Below, in pieces: positions 48,780-59,804 of a stretch of DNA of 64,000 nucleotides (the stretch's first letter is position 1; each line of letters opens with the position of its first letter). Under the pieces are notes generated by a model. It saw only the letters and a list, made by a program, of their open reading frames with translations, was not told the DNA's origin and ran no database searches. This DNA is from Sphingomonas kyeonggiensis (GTDB lineage Bacteria > Pseudomonadota > Alphaproteobacteria > Sphingomonadales > Sphingomonadaceae), in the NCBI RefSeq assembly GCF_014204495.1, contig NZ_JACHLN010000001.1:1116001-1180000 (forward strand), given 5' to 3'. The translations under genes were made by a program, and so were the position numbers.

Positions 48780-50507
48780 ATGACCCAGCCCCTCGCCAGC
48801 ACCACCGACCTCGTAAAAGCCTTCGACGCCAACCGCGCGCTCGACGGCGTCTCGATGGCGATCGAGCCCGGCCGCATCACCGGGCTGGTCGGGCCGGACG
48901 GCGCGGGCAAGACCACGCTGATCCGCATCCTCGCCGGACTGATGGCGCCCACTTCGGGGACTGTTTCTGTCCTGGGGGGCAAGCCGGGGGAAAAGCTCGA
49001 AACTCTCGGCTATATGCCCCAGCGTTTCGGGCTCTACGAGGATCTCTCCGTCCTCGAGAACCTCAAACTATACGCCGAAGTGCGCGGGCTGCCCCGAAAC
49101 GAGCAGCAGGATAGTTTCGACAAGCTGCTCGCGTTCACCGATCTCGCCCGTTTCCAGGATCGGCTGGCCGGCAAGCTCTCGGGCGGCATGAAGCAGAAAC
49201 TCGGGCTTGCCTGTGCCTTGGTGAAGACTCCTAAGGTTTTGCTGCTCGACGAGCCCGGGGTTGGCGTTGATCCGATCAGCCGGCGCGAGCTTTGGGCCAT
49301 GGTGGGGGATCTTACCGAACAGGGCATCGGCGTGCTCTGGTCGACCGCCTATCTGGACGAGGCGGAGAAGTGCGACACCGTCTATTTGCTCAATGAAGGC
49401 AAGCTGTTGTTCGACGGTCCTCCCGCCGAACTGACCGGTCATGTGCGGGACCGGGTGATCCGGGTGAGCGGTTTCGAGGCCCGCCGCCGCCAGTTCCTCA
49501 CCCGCGCGCTCGACCGTGACGACGTGATCGACGGCACGATCCAGGGCCGTTCGGTGCGTCTGCTGGTCGCCGACGGCAAGCCGGTGCCCGATGCCCAGGC
49601 GCTTGCAGCCGGACCAGACACCGAAGTGGACACAGCCGATCCGCGCTTCGAGGACGGGTTCATCGAGCGGCTCGGCGGCGGCCCCAAGGGCACTTCCGCT
49701 CTCGCCGCACGCTACCGCACCATCCCCGAGACCACGGACTGCGCGATCGAGGCGAACGGCCTCACCAAGGTCTTCGGCGCGTTCACCGCGGCCAGGGATA
49801 TGAACTTCCGCATCCCAAGGGGACAGATATTCGGCCTGCTCGGGCCCAATGGCGCCGGCAAGTCGACCACCTTCAAGATGCTTTGCGGGTTACTTTCGCC
49901 AACTTCGGGGACTGGAGCGGTTGCTGGCAAGTCGCTCCGCAAGTCCGCCGCCGCGGCGCGGGCGTCGCTGGGCTATATGGCCCAGAAATTCTCCCTCTAT
50001 GGCGACCTCTCCGTCCGCCAGAATCTCGATTTCTTTGCAGGGGCTTACGACCTGCCGCGCGACAAGGCGCAGCGCGCGATCGAGGCGATGATCGAGATAT
50101 TCGAGCTGCACGACAAGCTCGACGTCAACGCCGGCACCCTGCCCTTGGGCTTCAAGCAGCGCCTCGCCTTGGCCTGCGCGGTGATGCACGAGCCCCCGGT
50201 GCTCTTCCTCGACGAACCCACCTCGGGCGTCGATCCGGTGACGCGCCGGGAATTCTGGATGCACATCAATGGTTTGGTCGAGAAGGGCGTGACCGTATTG
50301 GTCACCACGCACTTCATGGACGAAGCCGAATATTGCGACCGCGCGACGCTGATCTACCGCGCCGAGCAGATCGCCACCGGCACCCCGGATGAGCTCAAGG
50401 CCGAAGCCGCCCGCCTCACCGGCGCGGCCGATCCGACGATGGAGGATGCCTTCATCGCCCTGATCGAGGCGTTCGACCGCAAGCGCGAGGCGCGCGAGGC
50501 CGCATGA
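48780..50507 (+). CDS. ybhF: ABC transporter ATPase with two nucleotide-binding domains (YbhF-like)
   Basis: 575 aa, a fused tandem ATPase. First domain: Walker A GPDGAGKTTLIRI, signature LSGGMKQKLGLACALVKTP, Walker B LLLDEPGVGVDP. Second domain: Walker A GPNGAGKSTTFKM, LPLGFKQRLALACAV (signature degenerate: LPLG in place of LSGG) and Walker B LFLDEPTSGVDP. This is the pattern of YbhF. ATG 48780 follows GAGGG. It powers export with the two permeases downstream; its stop overlaps ybhS. Confidence 0.94.
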   Translation: MTQPLASTTDLVKAFDANRALDGVSMAIEPGRITGLVGPDGAGKTTLIRILAGLMAPTSGTVSVLGGKPGEKLETLGYMPQRFGLYEDLSVLENLKLYAEVRGLPRNEQQDSFDKLLAFTDLARFQDRLAGKLSGGMKQKLGLACALVKTPKVLLLDEPGVGVDPISRRELWAMVGDLTEQGIGVLWSTAYLDEAEKCDTVYLLNEGKLLFDGPPAELTGHVRDRVIRVSGFEARRRQFLTRALDRDDVIDGTIQGRSVRLLVADGKPVPDAQALAAGPDTEVDTADPRFEDGFIERLGGGPKGTSALAARYRTIPETTDCAIEANGLTKVFGAFTAARDMNFRIPRGQIFGLLGPNGAGKSTTFKMLCGLLSPTSGTGAVAGKSLRKSAAAARASLGYMAQKFSLYGDLSVRQNLDFFAGAYDLPRDKAQRAIEAMIEIFELHDKLDVNAGTLPLGFKQRLALACAVMHEPPVLFLDEPTSGVDPVTRREFWMHINGLVEKGVTVLVTTHFMDEAEYCDRATLIYRAEQIATGTPDELKAEAARLTGAADPTMEDAFIALIEAFDRKREAREAA

Positions 50508-51634
50508 GGTTCCGCTTCGATCTCAGGCGCTTGGCCGCATTGGTCCGCAAGGAGGCCGCGCAGATCCTGCGCGATCCGTCGACCTTCCTGATCGCCTTCG
50601 TGCTGCCGATGATCCTGCTCTTCCTGTTCGGCTATGCGGTCTCGCTCGACAGCACCCGGACGCGCGTCGGCCTGGTCATCCAGGACAGCAGCGCGCCTGC
50701 TTTGCGTCTGGCCCAAGCCTATAGGAACTCGCGTTATTTCGAGGTCACCGAGGCCCGGACGGTGGCGCAGGTGCGCGACAAGCTGGTCGATGGCGAGCTG
50801 CGCGCGCTGATCGTCATCCCCCAGGATTTCGGCGCCGGGATCAAGCGCGGGCACATGCCGCCGATCCAGATCGTCACCGACGGGTCCCAGCCCAATACCG
50901 CCAATTTCGCAGCCGCTTACGGCGAGGGCGTGCGGGCGAGCTGGGCCGCGGCCGAGGGGCTCGAGCGCAATCCCGGCGCCCGCGAAGCCCCGGTGATCGT
51001 CTCGGCGCGCTACTGGTACAACCCTGAACTCAAGAGCAAATTCTTCCTCGTCCCCGGCTCGATTGCCAATGTCATGACCATGGTCGGCACGCTGCTGACC
51101 GCGCTGGTGGTGGCCCGCGAATGGGAGCGCGGGACGATGGAAGCGATGATGGCCACGCCAATCTCGATGGCCGAGTTCATCGCGTCCAAGGTCATCCCCT
51201 ATTTCTTCCTGGCCCAGGCCTCGATGACGCTCTGCGCGGTCATCGGGGTGTGGGTGTTCGGGGTGCCGTTCCGCGGCTCGATCTTCGCGCTCTACGCCAT
51301 TTCCTCGGCCTTCCTGATGCCCGCGCTCGGTCTCGGCCTGTTCATCTCGGCGGCGACCAAGAACCAGTTCGTCGCCAGCCAGGTGGCGCTGCTCTCGGCC
51401 TTCCTCCCCACCTTCCTGCTCTCGGGCTTCATCTTCGAGATCGGCTCGATGCCCTGGCCGATCCAGGCGCTGACCTATATCGTCCCCGCGCGTTACCTGA
51501 TCCCCAGCCTCGAGACGGTGTTCCTCGCCGGCGACCAATGGGGGCTGCTGCTGCCCAACATCGGCATCATGCTGTTGTTCGGCATGGTGTTTTTCACGCT
51601 CTCCTTCCGCGTCACCCGCCGGAGCCTCGACTGA
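50504..51634 (+). CDS. ybhS: ABC-2 type permease (YbhS-like)
   Basis: 376 aa. N-terminal membrane helix after an amphipathic segment (KEAAQILRDPSTFLIAFVLPMILLFLFGYAVS), a large periplasmic domain, then five helices with the ABC-2 signature EWERGTMEAMMATPISMAEFIASKVIPYF. It pairs with ybhR. Its start overlaps ybhF (ATGA) and its stop overlaps ybhR (TGATG). Confidence 0.93.
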   Translation: MRFRFDLRRLAALVRKEAAQILRDPSTFLIAFVLPMILLFLFGYAVSLDSTRTRVGLVIQDSSAPALRLAQAYRNSRYFEVTEARTVAQVRDKLVDGELRALIVIPQDFGAGIKRGHMPPIQIVTDGSQPNTANFAAAYGEGVRASWAAAEGLERNPGAREAPVIVSARYWYNPELKSKFFLVPGSIANVMTMVGTLLTALVVAREWERGTMEAMMATPISMAEFIASKVIPYFFLAQASMTLCAVIGVWVFGVPFRGSIFALYAISSAFLMPALGLGLFISAATKNQFVASQVALLSAFLPTFLLSGFIFEIGSMPWPIQALTYIVPARYLIPSLETVFLAGDQWGLLLPNIGIMLLFGMVFFTLSFRVTRRSLD

Positions 51635-52764
51635 TGCGTCGGCTCCTTGAAGGCGCCGGCTTGCGCCGGTTGGTCGCCATGATCGTCAAGGAGATGTGGG
51701 CGGTGCTGCGCGATCCGCAGTCGCGGCTGGTGCTGTTCGTGCCGCCGCTGATGCAGCTGTTCATCTTCACCTATGCGACCACGCTCGACGTCAAGAATGT
51801 CGATATCGGCATCCTCGATCGCAGCTCGGGCGCGCATTCGGTCGAGCTGGTCCAGCGCATCGCCGGCAGCCCGAACTTCCGCCATATCAAGCGTTTGGCG
51901 ACCCCCGCCGAGCTCAAATCGGCGATCGACAACCAGAAGGTGATCGCCGCCCTGGTGATCGACGAGGATTTCGACCGCCAGCTCGCCCGCGGCCGGAGCG
52001 CCACCATCGGCCTGGTGCTCGACGGCCGCCGCTCCAACGCGGCCCAGATCGTCACCGGCTATATCACCAATATCGCCGGCACGATGGGCGCCGAGCTCGC
52101 CCCGCCCCAGCTGCGCGGGGCAGCGGGCGGCAGCGTGGTGACCAACTGGTACAACCCCGCGCTCGACTATATCTGGTTCACCTTGCCCTCGCTGGTCGCG
52201 ATCATCACCTCGGTGGCGGGGCTCGCGGTCACCTCGCAATCGGTTGCGCGCGAACGGGAACTGGGCACGTTCGATCAGCTGATGGTCTCGCCCTTGCGGG
52301 TCCATGAGATCCTGATCGGCAAGATGGTGCCGCCCTTCATCATCGGCATGATCAACGGCAGCGTCTATCTGGTGGTCGCGCCCCTGGTGTTCGGCGTGCC
52401 CTTCACCGGATCGCTGCTGCTCTTCTTCCTGTCGCTCGGCATGTACCTGCTCGCGCTGATCGGGCTCGGCATGCTGATCTCCGCCGCCTCGCAGACCCAG
52501 CAACAGGCATTCCTCGGCGTGTTCCTGGTGACGACGCCGCTGATCCTGCTCTCCGGCTATGCCAGCCCGATCGACAACATGCCGGACTGGCTGCAGACGA
52601 TCACCTATCTCGATCCCGCCCGCTATTTCCTCACCATCGTCCAGGGGCTGTTCCTCAAGGCGATGCCGGCGGCGGCGGTGTTCCACCAGCTCTGGCCCCT
52701 GGCGCTGATCGCCTGCGTGACGCTTTCCGCCTCGGCCTGGCTCTTCCGTGCGCGCATGGAGTAA
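51634..52764 (+). CDS. ybhR: ABC-2 type permease (YbhR-like)
   Basis: 376 aa, same topology as the preceding permease (KEMWAVLRDPQSRLVLFVPPLMQLFIFTYATTLD; ERELGTFDQLMVSPLRVHEILIGKMVPPF). The two proteins probably form a heterodimeric channel. In E. coli the equivalent complex exports cationic drugs and sodium. Overlapping starts and stops show co-translation. Confidence 0.93.
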   Translation: MRRLLEGAGLRRLVAMIVKEMWAVLRDPQSRLVLFVPPLMQLFIFTYATTLDVKNVDIGILDRSSGAHSVELVQRIAGSPNFRHIKRLATPAELKSAIDNQKVIAALVIDEDFDRQLARGRSATIGLVLDGRRSNAAQIVTGYITNIAGTMGAELAPPQLRGAAGGSVVTNWYNPALDYIWFTLPSLVAIITSVAGLAVTSQSVARERELGTFDQLMVSPLRVHEILIGKMVPPFIIGMINGSVYLVVAPLVFGVPFTGSLLLFFLSLGMYLLALIGLGMLISAASQTQQQAFLGVFLVTTPLILLSGYASPIDNMPDWLQTITYLDPARYFLTIVQGLFLKAMPAAAVFHQLWPLALIACVTLSASAWLFRARME

Positions 52765-54141
52765 CAAGATGACCCGTTCGCTCCCGCTGTTCCTGCTGCC
52801 GGTGCTGCTGGCTTCCGCCTGCACGGTGGGGCCGGACTATCATGCGCCCGAGACCAGGGCTGCGCCAGACTGGCTCGAAGCCGGCGCACCCGGCCAGGTC
52901 GATCTGCAATGGTGGGACCGGTTCGGCGATCCGCAGCTCTCGTCGCTGGTCCAGCGCGCGGTGACGTCCAGCCCGGACCTCAGGGAAGCCCAGGCCCGGC
53001 TGGCCGAGGCACGCGCCAATCGCGAGGCGGTCGCCGGCGGGCGCCTGCCCAGCGTCACTGCCAAGGGCTCGGCGACCGAGAATGTGCTGAGCAACAACGG
53101 CCAGCTGCCGATCGGCAACATCCCGTTCCCCGGCTTCTCGCGTGATTTCCCGCTTTACGATCTCGGCTTCGATGCGAGCTGGGAAGTCGATCTCTGGGGC
53201 CGCCGCACCCGCCAGATGCAGGGCGCAACCGCGCGCGAGGAGAGCGCCGAATATGCCCGGCGCGACGTGATGCTCACCCTGATCGCCGAAGTCGTCCGCG
53301 GCTATATGGACCTGCGCGCCGCCCAGGCCGATGGCGCTACCGCCGAGGCGCAGGCGTCCTCGGATGCCGAACTCGCGCGTCTCACAAAGCTCCGCTTCGA
53401 CCATGGCGAAGCCTCGCGGCTCGAGCTCGACCGTGCCGACAGCGCGGCCAGGGCTAGCGCCGCCGCCGTGCCCAACGCCCGCGCCCAGGCCAGCGCCGCC
53501 GCCTATCGAATCGCCACCTTGGTCGGCGTGCCGCCCGAGCAGGTGGTGCCCGAGCTGCAGGCTGCCGCACCTCTGCCGGCGAGCCCCGATGGCATCCTGA
53601 TCGGCCTGCGCTCGGAGCTGCTCGAGCGGCGCCCCGATGTCCGCCGCGCCGAGCGCGAGCTTGCGGCGGCGACCGCCGATATCGGCGTCGCCACCGCTGA
53701 TCTCTTCCCGCGCTTCAGCCTGCTCGGCAGCATTGGTCAGCAGGCGCGCAAGCCCGGCGATCTCGTCTCGGGCGATTCCTTCCGGCTCCAGATCGGGCCG
53801 AGCTTCTCCTGGCCGATCTTCCAGGGTGGCACGATCCGCGCCCAGATCCGCGCCGCCGATGCCCGCGCCGATGCCGCCGCCGCGCGCTACGAAAAGGCGG
53901 TGGTCGGCGCGCTGGCGGACAGCGAGGCGGCGATCAACCGCTTCCTCAATGCCCGCGCCACCGCCGAGGACGCCGCTGCCTCGCTGGCCCGAGAGCAAAG
54001 CGCCTTTTCGCTCGCGCAAAAGCGGGCGGACAGCGGCGAAGACGACAAGCTCACGCTCGAACGCGCCCGCCAGTCGCTGCTCGCCGCCCAGCGCCGCGAC
54101 CAGCAGGCCCGCGCCGCCAAGGCGCAGGCGGCAACCGCGCT

Positions 54142-55736
<1,595 letters not shown>

Positions 55737-55752
<16 letters not shown>

Positions 55753-56453
55753 GCGCCGATGCGATAGCCGATGCCGGGGCGCGTCTCGATCAGGTCCTGC
55801 GCGCCGGCCTGGGCGAACTTGGCGCGCATGTTGCGGATATGGCTGTCGATCGTCCGGTCGGTGAGCGCGAAGCCGGGGCCGCGCAGCCGGTCGATCAGCG
55901 CGTCGCGGCTGAACACCTTGGAAGGCATGGCGGCCAGCGTGCGCAGGATACCGAACTCGGTGACGGTGAGCGGTACCGGCGCTCCCCCCCAGCGTGCTTC
56001 CCAGCTCTCGGTATCGAGCGCCAGCCTGCCATGGCGGATCGGCGGGGCAGCGCGGTCGACATCGGGCGCGTGGGCGGCGGTGCGGCGTAGCACCGCCATC
56101 ACCCGGGCAACCACTTCGCGAGGCGAGAACGGCTTGGTGACATAATCGTCCGCGCCCAGCTCGATGCCGATGATCCGGTCGATCTCGTCGTCGCGCGAGG
56201 AGAGGAACAGGATCGGCAGCCCACCCTCGGCGCGCAGGCGGCGGCAGACCTCCAGCCCGTCCATGCGCGGCATGTTGATGTCGAGCACGATCAGGTCGGG
56301 CGCCTGGGTCTCGGCGATCTTCAGCGCCTCCTCGCCATCGGCTGCCTCGAGCGTCCCGAGCCCGGCCTTGGCGAGGGCGAAGACGAGCAGCTGGCGGATA
56401 TGGGGATCGTCATCGGCGACAAGGATGGTGCGGGGCATGGGGCATTGGATCAT
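55737..56453 (-). CDS. Response regulator, OmpR/CreB type
   Basis: 238 aa. Receiver domain TILVADDDPHIRQLLVFALAKAGL with phosphoacceptor Asp in LIVLDINMPRMDGLEV (Asp58; Asp53 if ATG 56438 is used) and Lys in YVTKPFSPREVVARV, then a winged-helix output domain (LTVTEFGILRTLAAMPSKVFSRDALIDRLRG, DSHIRNMRAKF). ATG 56453 overlaps the upstream stop in an ATGA junction; ATG 56438 is possible. Target genes unknown. Confidence 0.92.
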
Positions 56454-58075
56454 CGCGACGCTGCTCCGGTCAATGGCGGAGTGGCATTGGCCGCGGCGTT
56501 GGCGACCGCGGCCTCGGTCGCCTGGGCCGCTGCCTCCGCCGCGCTGGCAGCGGTTGTCGGAGCGGGTTCGGGCGCGCTTGGCGGGGCCGGCAGCTGGATC
56601 GAGCCGTCGCAATCGCGGAAGGCGCCGGGTGGCAGGGCTGCGGGCATGGGCGGGTTGAGCCCGAGCAGCTGGCGGGCGGTGGCCAGCCGCTGGGCGCCGC
56701 GCCAGGTCCAGCTGCGCCAATCGGCCTGGGCGTCGGCGAGCATCCGGAACTGGAGGTCGCGGACGAAGCGCACCCGGTCGCGGAAGCCGGGCTGGAGCGG
56801 GCGACGTTCCAGCTCGACCAGCGAGACCAGCGCGGAGGAACCGCTGCGCGACAGGTAGCAAAGGTCGAGCTGCACGCCGCGCCCGCCAACCTCGCGGGCA
56901 TGGCGGACATTCCAGGCCGCGGCGGTGGCGTCGAGGTCGACGACGCTCGCGGCGCTCAGCACCAGCGCGGCCATCAGCGCATTGGCGTTGATCATCCAGG
57001 CGGCGCTCTTGCCGGCGAGCATCCGCCAGCAGATCAGCGCGAGCCCGATCGCCACCAGCCCCATCCAGGCCAAGGCAGCGATGCGGAAGGCAGTGAGCGA
57101 ATAGGCCTCGACATAGTCGAGCGTGCGCAGGATCGACGAGGCGACGAGCAGCAGGTTCTGCGCCACCCACAGCACCACCAGCCGCCGGATCGCGGGATTG
57201 GCGGCGCTCGGCGAGCCGGGCCGCAGCGCGACCAGCACGAACAATCCGGCGAGCAGCGCCGTGGCGATCAGCGGATAGGCGCCCTGATGGGCATAGTCCG
57301 CCAGGGTCATCCCTTTGGGCAGCGGCGCGCCGCTCCATAGAAAGGCAAGGTCGAGCCCGTTCTGGACCGCGAACACCAGGTTGAAGAGCAGCAGCGACAG
57401 GAGCAGCGACGCGGCGGGGAGGCTCGGCAGCGGCATTCCGGTGCGCGGTAGCAATGTGGTGACGCGCGTCGCCCAGCGCGACGGGCGCAGGCTCGGCCAG
57501 ACCACCACCAAGGTCATGCCCCAGAAGACCACTTCGCCGAACCAGGGCAGGCGGACCTGGCCCAGCGTCTCGGCGATGATCGGGTTGGCGCTGGCGAAGA
57601 GTGCGACGAACAGGCCGGTCATCGCCAGCGGCAGGACCAGCAATGTCAGCAGGTTCGCCGGGGTGGGCCCGCCGCGCTGCGGACGCCGGCGCGAGAGGCG
57701 GGCCAGGTCGAGCAGCGGGGTGAGCGGGCCGCTCAATCCATGGGCGAGCAGGCGCAGGCCCCAGCGCCCGGCATCGTCGAACCGCCCGATCCGCGGCATC
57801 AGCGCGGCGATCGACAGCGCGCTCCAGAACAATGCCCAGCCGAGCGGCCACGGATCATAGGCCAGCACCAGCGCGAAGCCGGCCGCTATGCCCAAGGCAA
57901 CCAGGCTGGCGGGCCGGCGCAGCGCCGGGCGGACCGCGAGCAGCAGGCCGATCCAGCCGAGCGCCAGCCCGCCGAACCAGGATCCCATCGCGCCGTTCAG
58001 CAGCAGCTGGTCGGCGGCGACGATCAGCAGGATCGCGGCGGGGATCTTGAGCAGGAAAAGGTAACGGTGCGCCAT
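56450..58075 (-). CDS. DUF4173 multi-pass membrane protein
   Basis: 541 aa with about eleven membrane helices from MAHRYLFLLKIPAAILLIVAADQLLL onward, followed by a soluble C-terminal part with an Ala/Pro-rich tail. LVLPLAMTGLFVALFASANPI, DYAHQGAYPLIATALLAGLFVL and SLTAFRIAALAWMG match DUF4173/DUF4153. It is the first gene of an operon with a coupled response regulator and kinase, so it may supply or be the target of their signal. GGGAG precedes ATG 58075. Confidence 0.82.
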   Translation of the reverse strand: MAHRYLFLLKIPAAILLIVAADQLLLNGAMGSWFGGLALGWIGLLLAVRPALRRPASLVALGIAAGFALVLAYDPWPLGWALFWSALSIAALMPRIGRFDDAGRWGLRLLAHGLSGPLTPLLDLARLSRRRPQRGGPTPANLLTLLVLPLAMTGLFVALFASANPIIAETLGQVRLPWFGEVVFWGMTLVVVWPSLRPSRWATRVTTLLPRTGMPLPSLPAASLLLSLLLFNLVFAVQNGLDLAFLWSGAPLPKGMTLADYAHQGAYPLIATALLAGLFVLVALRPGSPSAANPAIRRLVVLWVAQNLLLVASSILRTLDYVEAYSLTAFRIAALAWMGLVAIGLALICWRMLAGKSAAWMINANALMAALVLSAASVVDLDATAAAWNVRHAREVGGRGVQLDLCYLSRSGSSALVSLVELERRPLQPGFRDRVRFVRDLQFRMLADAQADWRSWTWRGAQRLATARQLLGLNPPMPAALPPGAFRDCDGSIQLPAPPSAPEPAPTTAASAAEAAAQATEAAVANAAANATPPLTGAASR

Positions 58076-58186
58076 GCGGGTCTCCCAGGTTCGGGAGTGC
58101 TGATCGCGCATCGCCGTCCAGCCGGCATGCCGAAGCCGGTGGAGAGGCTGTGCAGATAGTGTGCAGGGCGATAGAGGCGCCCGACC

Positions 58187-59476
58187 ATGACTCAGCTTCC
58201 CGCCCTTGGCTTCGATTTCGGCACCACCAACTCCGTCGCGGCGCTTGCTGTCGATGGCCGCTCCGAGCTGGTCCAGCTTGCCGGGCCGGAGCGCGCCGAT
58301 CCGGTGTTCCGATCGGCCCTGTGCTTCTGGCAGGACGAGGATGTGCGCGGCGGGCTGGCGGTAGCCGCCGGCCCCTGGGCGATCGCCGAGTATCTCGAGT
58401 TCCCGGAGGGCAGCCGCTTCCTCCAGTCGTTCAAGTCGGTCGCGGCGAGCGCGAGCTTCGAGCATGCGATCGTCTTCGAAAAGCGCCTGCGCTTCGAGGA
58501 ACTGGGCCGCACCTTCCTCGGGCTGATGGCGGCGCGGGCGGGCGGCGCGCTGGACGGCGGCGCACGCCGGGTCGTCGTCGGCCGGCCGGTCGAATATGCC
58601 GGCAGCCGGCCCGACGACGCGCTCGCCCGCCAGCGCTATGACATGATGTTCGCCGGCTTCGGCGCCGAGATCCACTATGTCTATGAGCCGCTGGGCGCCG
58701 CGTTCAGCTATGCCTCGCGGATCGAGGAGCCGGCGACGGTGCTGGTCGCCGATTTCGGCGGCGGTACCAGCGACTTCTCGGTGGTGCGGATCGAGGCGCC
58801 GGGCGCCGCGCGGCGCTGCGTGCCGCTCGCCCATGCCGGTGTCGGCATCGCCGGAGACCGGTTCGACCAGCGCATCGTCGAGCATCTGGTGCTGCCCCTG
58901 CTCGGCAAGGGCGGCAGCTATCGTTCGTTCGACAAGATCCTCGACATCCCCGGCGGCTGGTTCACCGACTTTTCCGACTGGTCGCGCCTCGCGCTGATGC
59001 GCAACCGCAAGACGCTGGCCGAGCTCGAGAAGCTCAAGCGCGCCGCGCTCGATCCCGAGGCCATCGGCCGGATGATCGCGGTGATCGAAGGCGAGCTCGG
59101 CTATCAGCTCTACCACGCGATCGGCGCGCTCAAGCGGGCGCTGTCGTCGGACGACGCGGCGCACTTCCATTTCGAGGGCGGCGAGCTGGCGATCGAGGCC
59201 GATGTGACCCGCGCGGAGTTCGAGGACTGGATCGCCCCCGACATCGCCCGGATCGAAGCGGCGGTGGACCGCGCGCTGACCATGGCCGGCACCGAGCCCC
59301 AGGCGATCGACCGGGTGTTCCTGACCGGCGGCACCTCGCTGACCCCGCGTGTCCGCCGGCTGTTCGCCGAGCGCTTCGGCACCGAGAAGCTGGCGACCGG
59401 CGGCGAGCTTACCTCGATCGCGCATGGCCTGGCGCTGATCGGACAGGAGCCGGACATCGGCGCCTGGACGGCCTGA
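58187..59476 (+). CDS. Hsp70-like ATPase (YegD-type)
   Basis: 429 aa, an actin/Hsp70-type ATPase without a substrate-binding domain. Phosphate-1 GFDFGTTNSVAALAV, phosphate-2 LVADFGGGTSDFSVV and adenosine FLTGGTSLTPRVRRLFAERF motifs are intact. Shorter than DnaK (about 640 aa) and similar in size to E. coli YegD. It is a putative chaperone of unknown client. Divergent from DUF4173 by 111 bases. Confidence 0.9.
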   Translation: MTQLPALGFDFGTTNSVAALAVDGRSELVQLAGPERADPVFRSALCFWQDEDVRGGLAVAAGPWAIAEYLEFPEGSRFLQSFKSVAASASFEHAIVFEKRLRFEELGRTFLGLMAARAGGALDGGARRVVVGRPVEYAGSRPDDALARQRYDMMFAGFGAEIHYVYEPLGAAFSYASRIEEPATVLVADFGGGTSDFSVVRIEAPGAARRCVPLAHAGVGIAGDRFDQRIVEHLVLPLLGKGGSYRSFDKILDIPGGWFTDFSDWSRLALMRNRKTLAELEKLKRAALDPEAIGRMIAVIEGELGYQLYHAIGALKRALSSDDAAHFHFEGGELAIEADVTRAEFEDWIAPDIARIEAAVDRALTMAGTEPQAIDRVFLTGGTSLTPRVRRLFAERFGTEKLATGGELTSIAHGLALIGQEPDIGAWTA

Positions 59477-59503
59477 TCCAACATCCCGGGCGACGGCGAC
59501 TCG

Positions 59504-59533
59504 CCAAAGTACACGAAGTACAGGCCAAGAGCG
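59504..59533 (-). repeat. Repeat B, copy 2
   Basis: The minus strand matches 11605-11634 at 29 of 30 positions. It lies 27 bases after the Hsp70-like gene and is followed 130 bases later by repeat A, in the same relative order as the copies that bracket the helix-turn-helix gene, but with no gene between. Confidence 0.85.
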
Positions 59534-59663
59534 GGTTTTCCGGCCCGCAATTTTGACCTTGTCTACGGGAACGCGCCGTATCCCGCACGATCGTTGCGCG
59601 CGGCTGATCCTATCTTTCCTGCGGCTTCAAGGAGCGGCTGACCCCGGGTCGGCCGCGCAAGCC

Positions 59664-59689
59664 GAGCAGGCGAAATCCTACATTGCAAG
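59664..59689 (+). repeat. Repeat A, copy 2
   Basis: 26 bases matching the minus strand of 10739-10764 at 24 positions with a 20-base identical core. The 130 bases between the two repeats show no open gene; the whole 328-base gap up to the glycosidase otherwise holds only operator-like palindromes. Confidence 0.85.
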
Positions 59690-59724
59690 GCTCGCCCACC
59701 CCGAATCTTCGCTTTCAATCTTTC

Positions 59725-59754
59725 CAAGCGCTTGCTTGTATGCTTTAGCGCTAA
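59725..59754 (+). promoter_or_regulatory. LacI-type operator palindromes before the GH3 gene
   Basis: CAAGCGCTTG (59725-59734) and TTAGCGCTAA (59745-59754) are perfect 10-bp palindromes 20 bases apart, centred on CG as LacI-family operators are. TTAGCGCTAA is also the core of the 14-bp palindrome at 63426-63439. No LacI regulator gene is in the window. Confidence 0.65.
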
Positions 59755-59804
59755 TTCTGCTTTGGGAATCCAGGGCGGCGACAAGCAGAATGGAGAGGGC
59801 GCGC

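Noticed and set aside
58076..59425. Long N-terminal extension of the DUF4173 gene antisense to the Hsp70-like gene
   Set aside because: Residues before 58075 are shadow-like, while ATG 58075 has a good ribosome site and begins a membrane helix.
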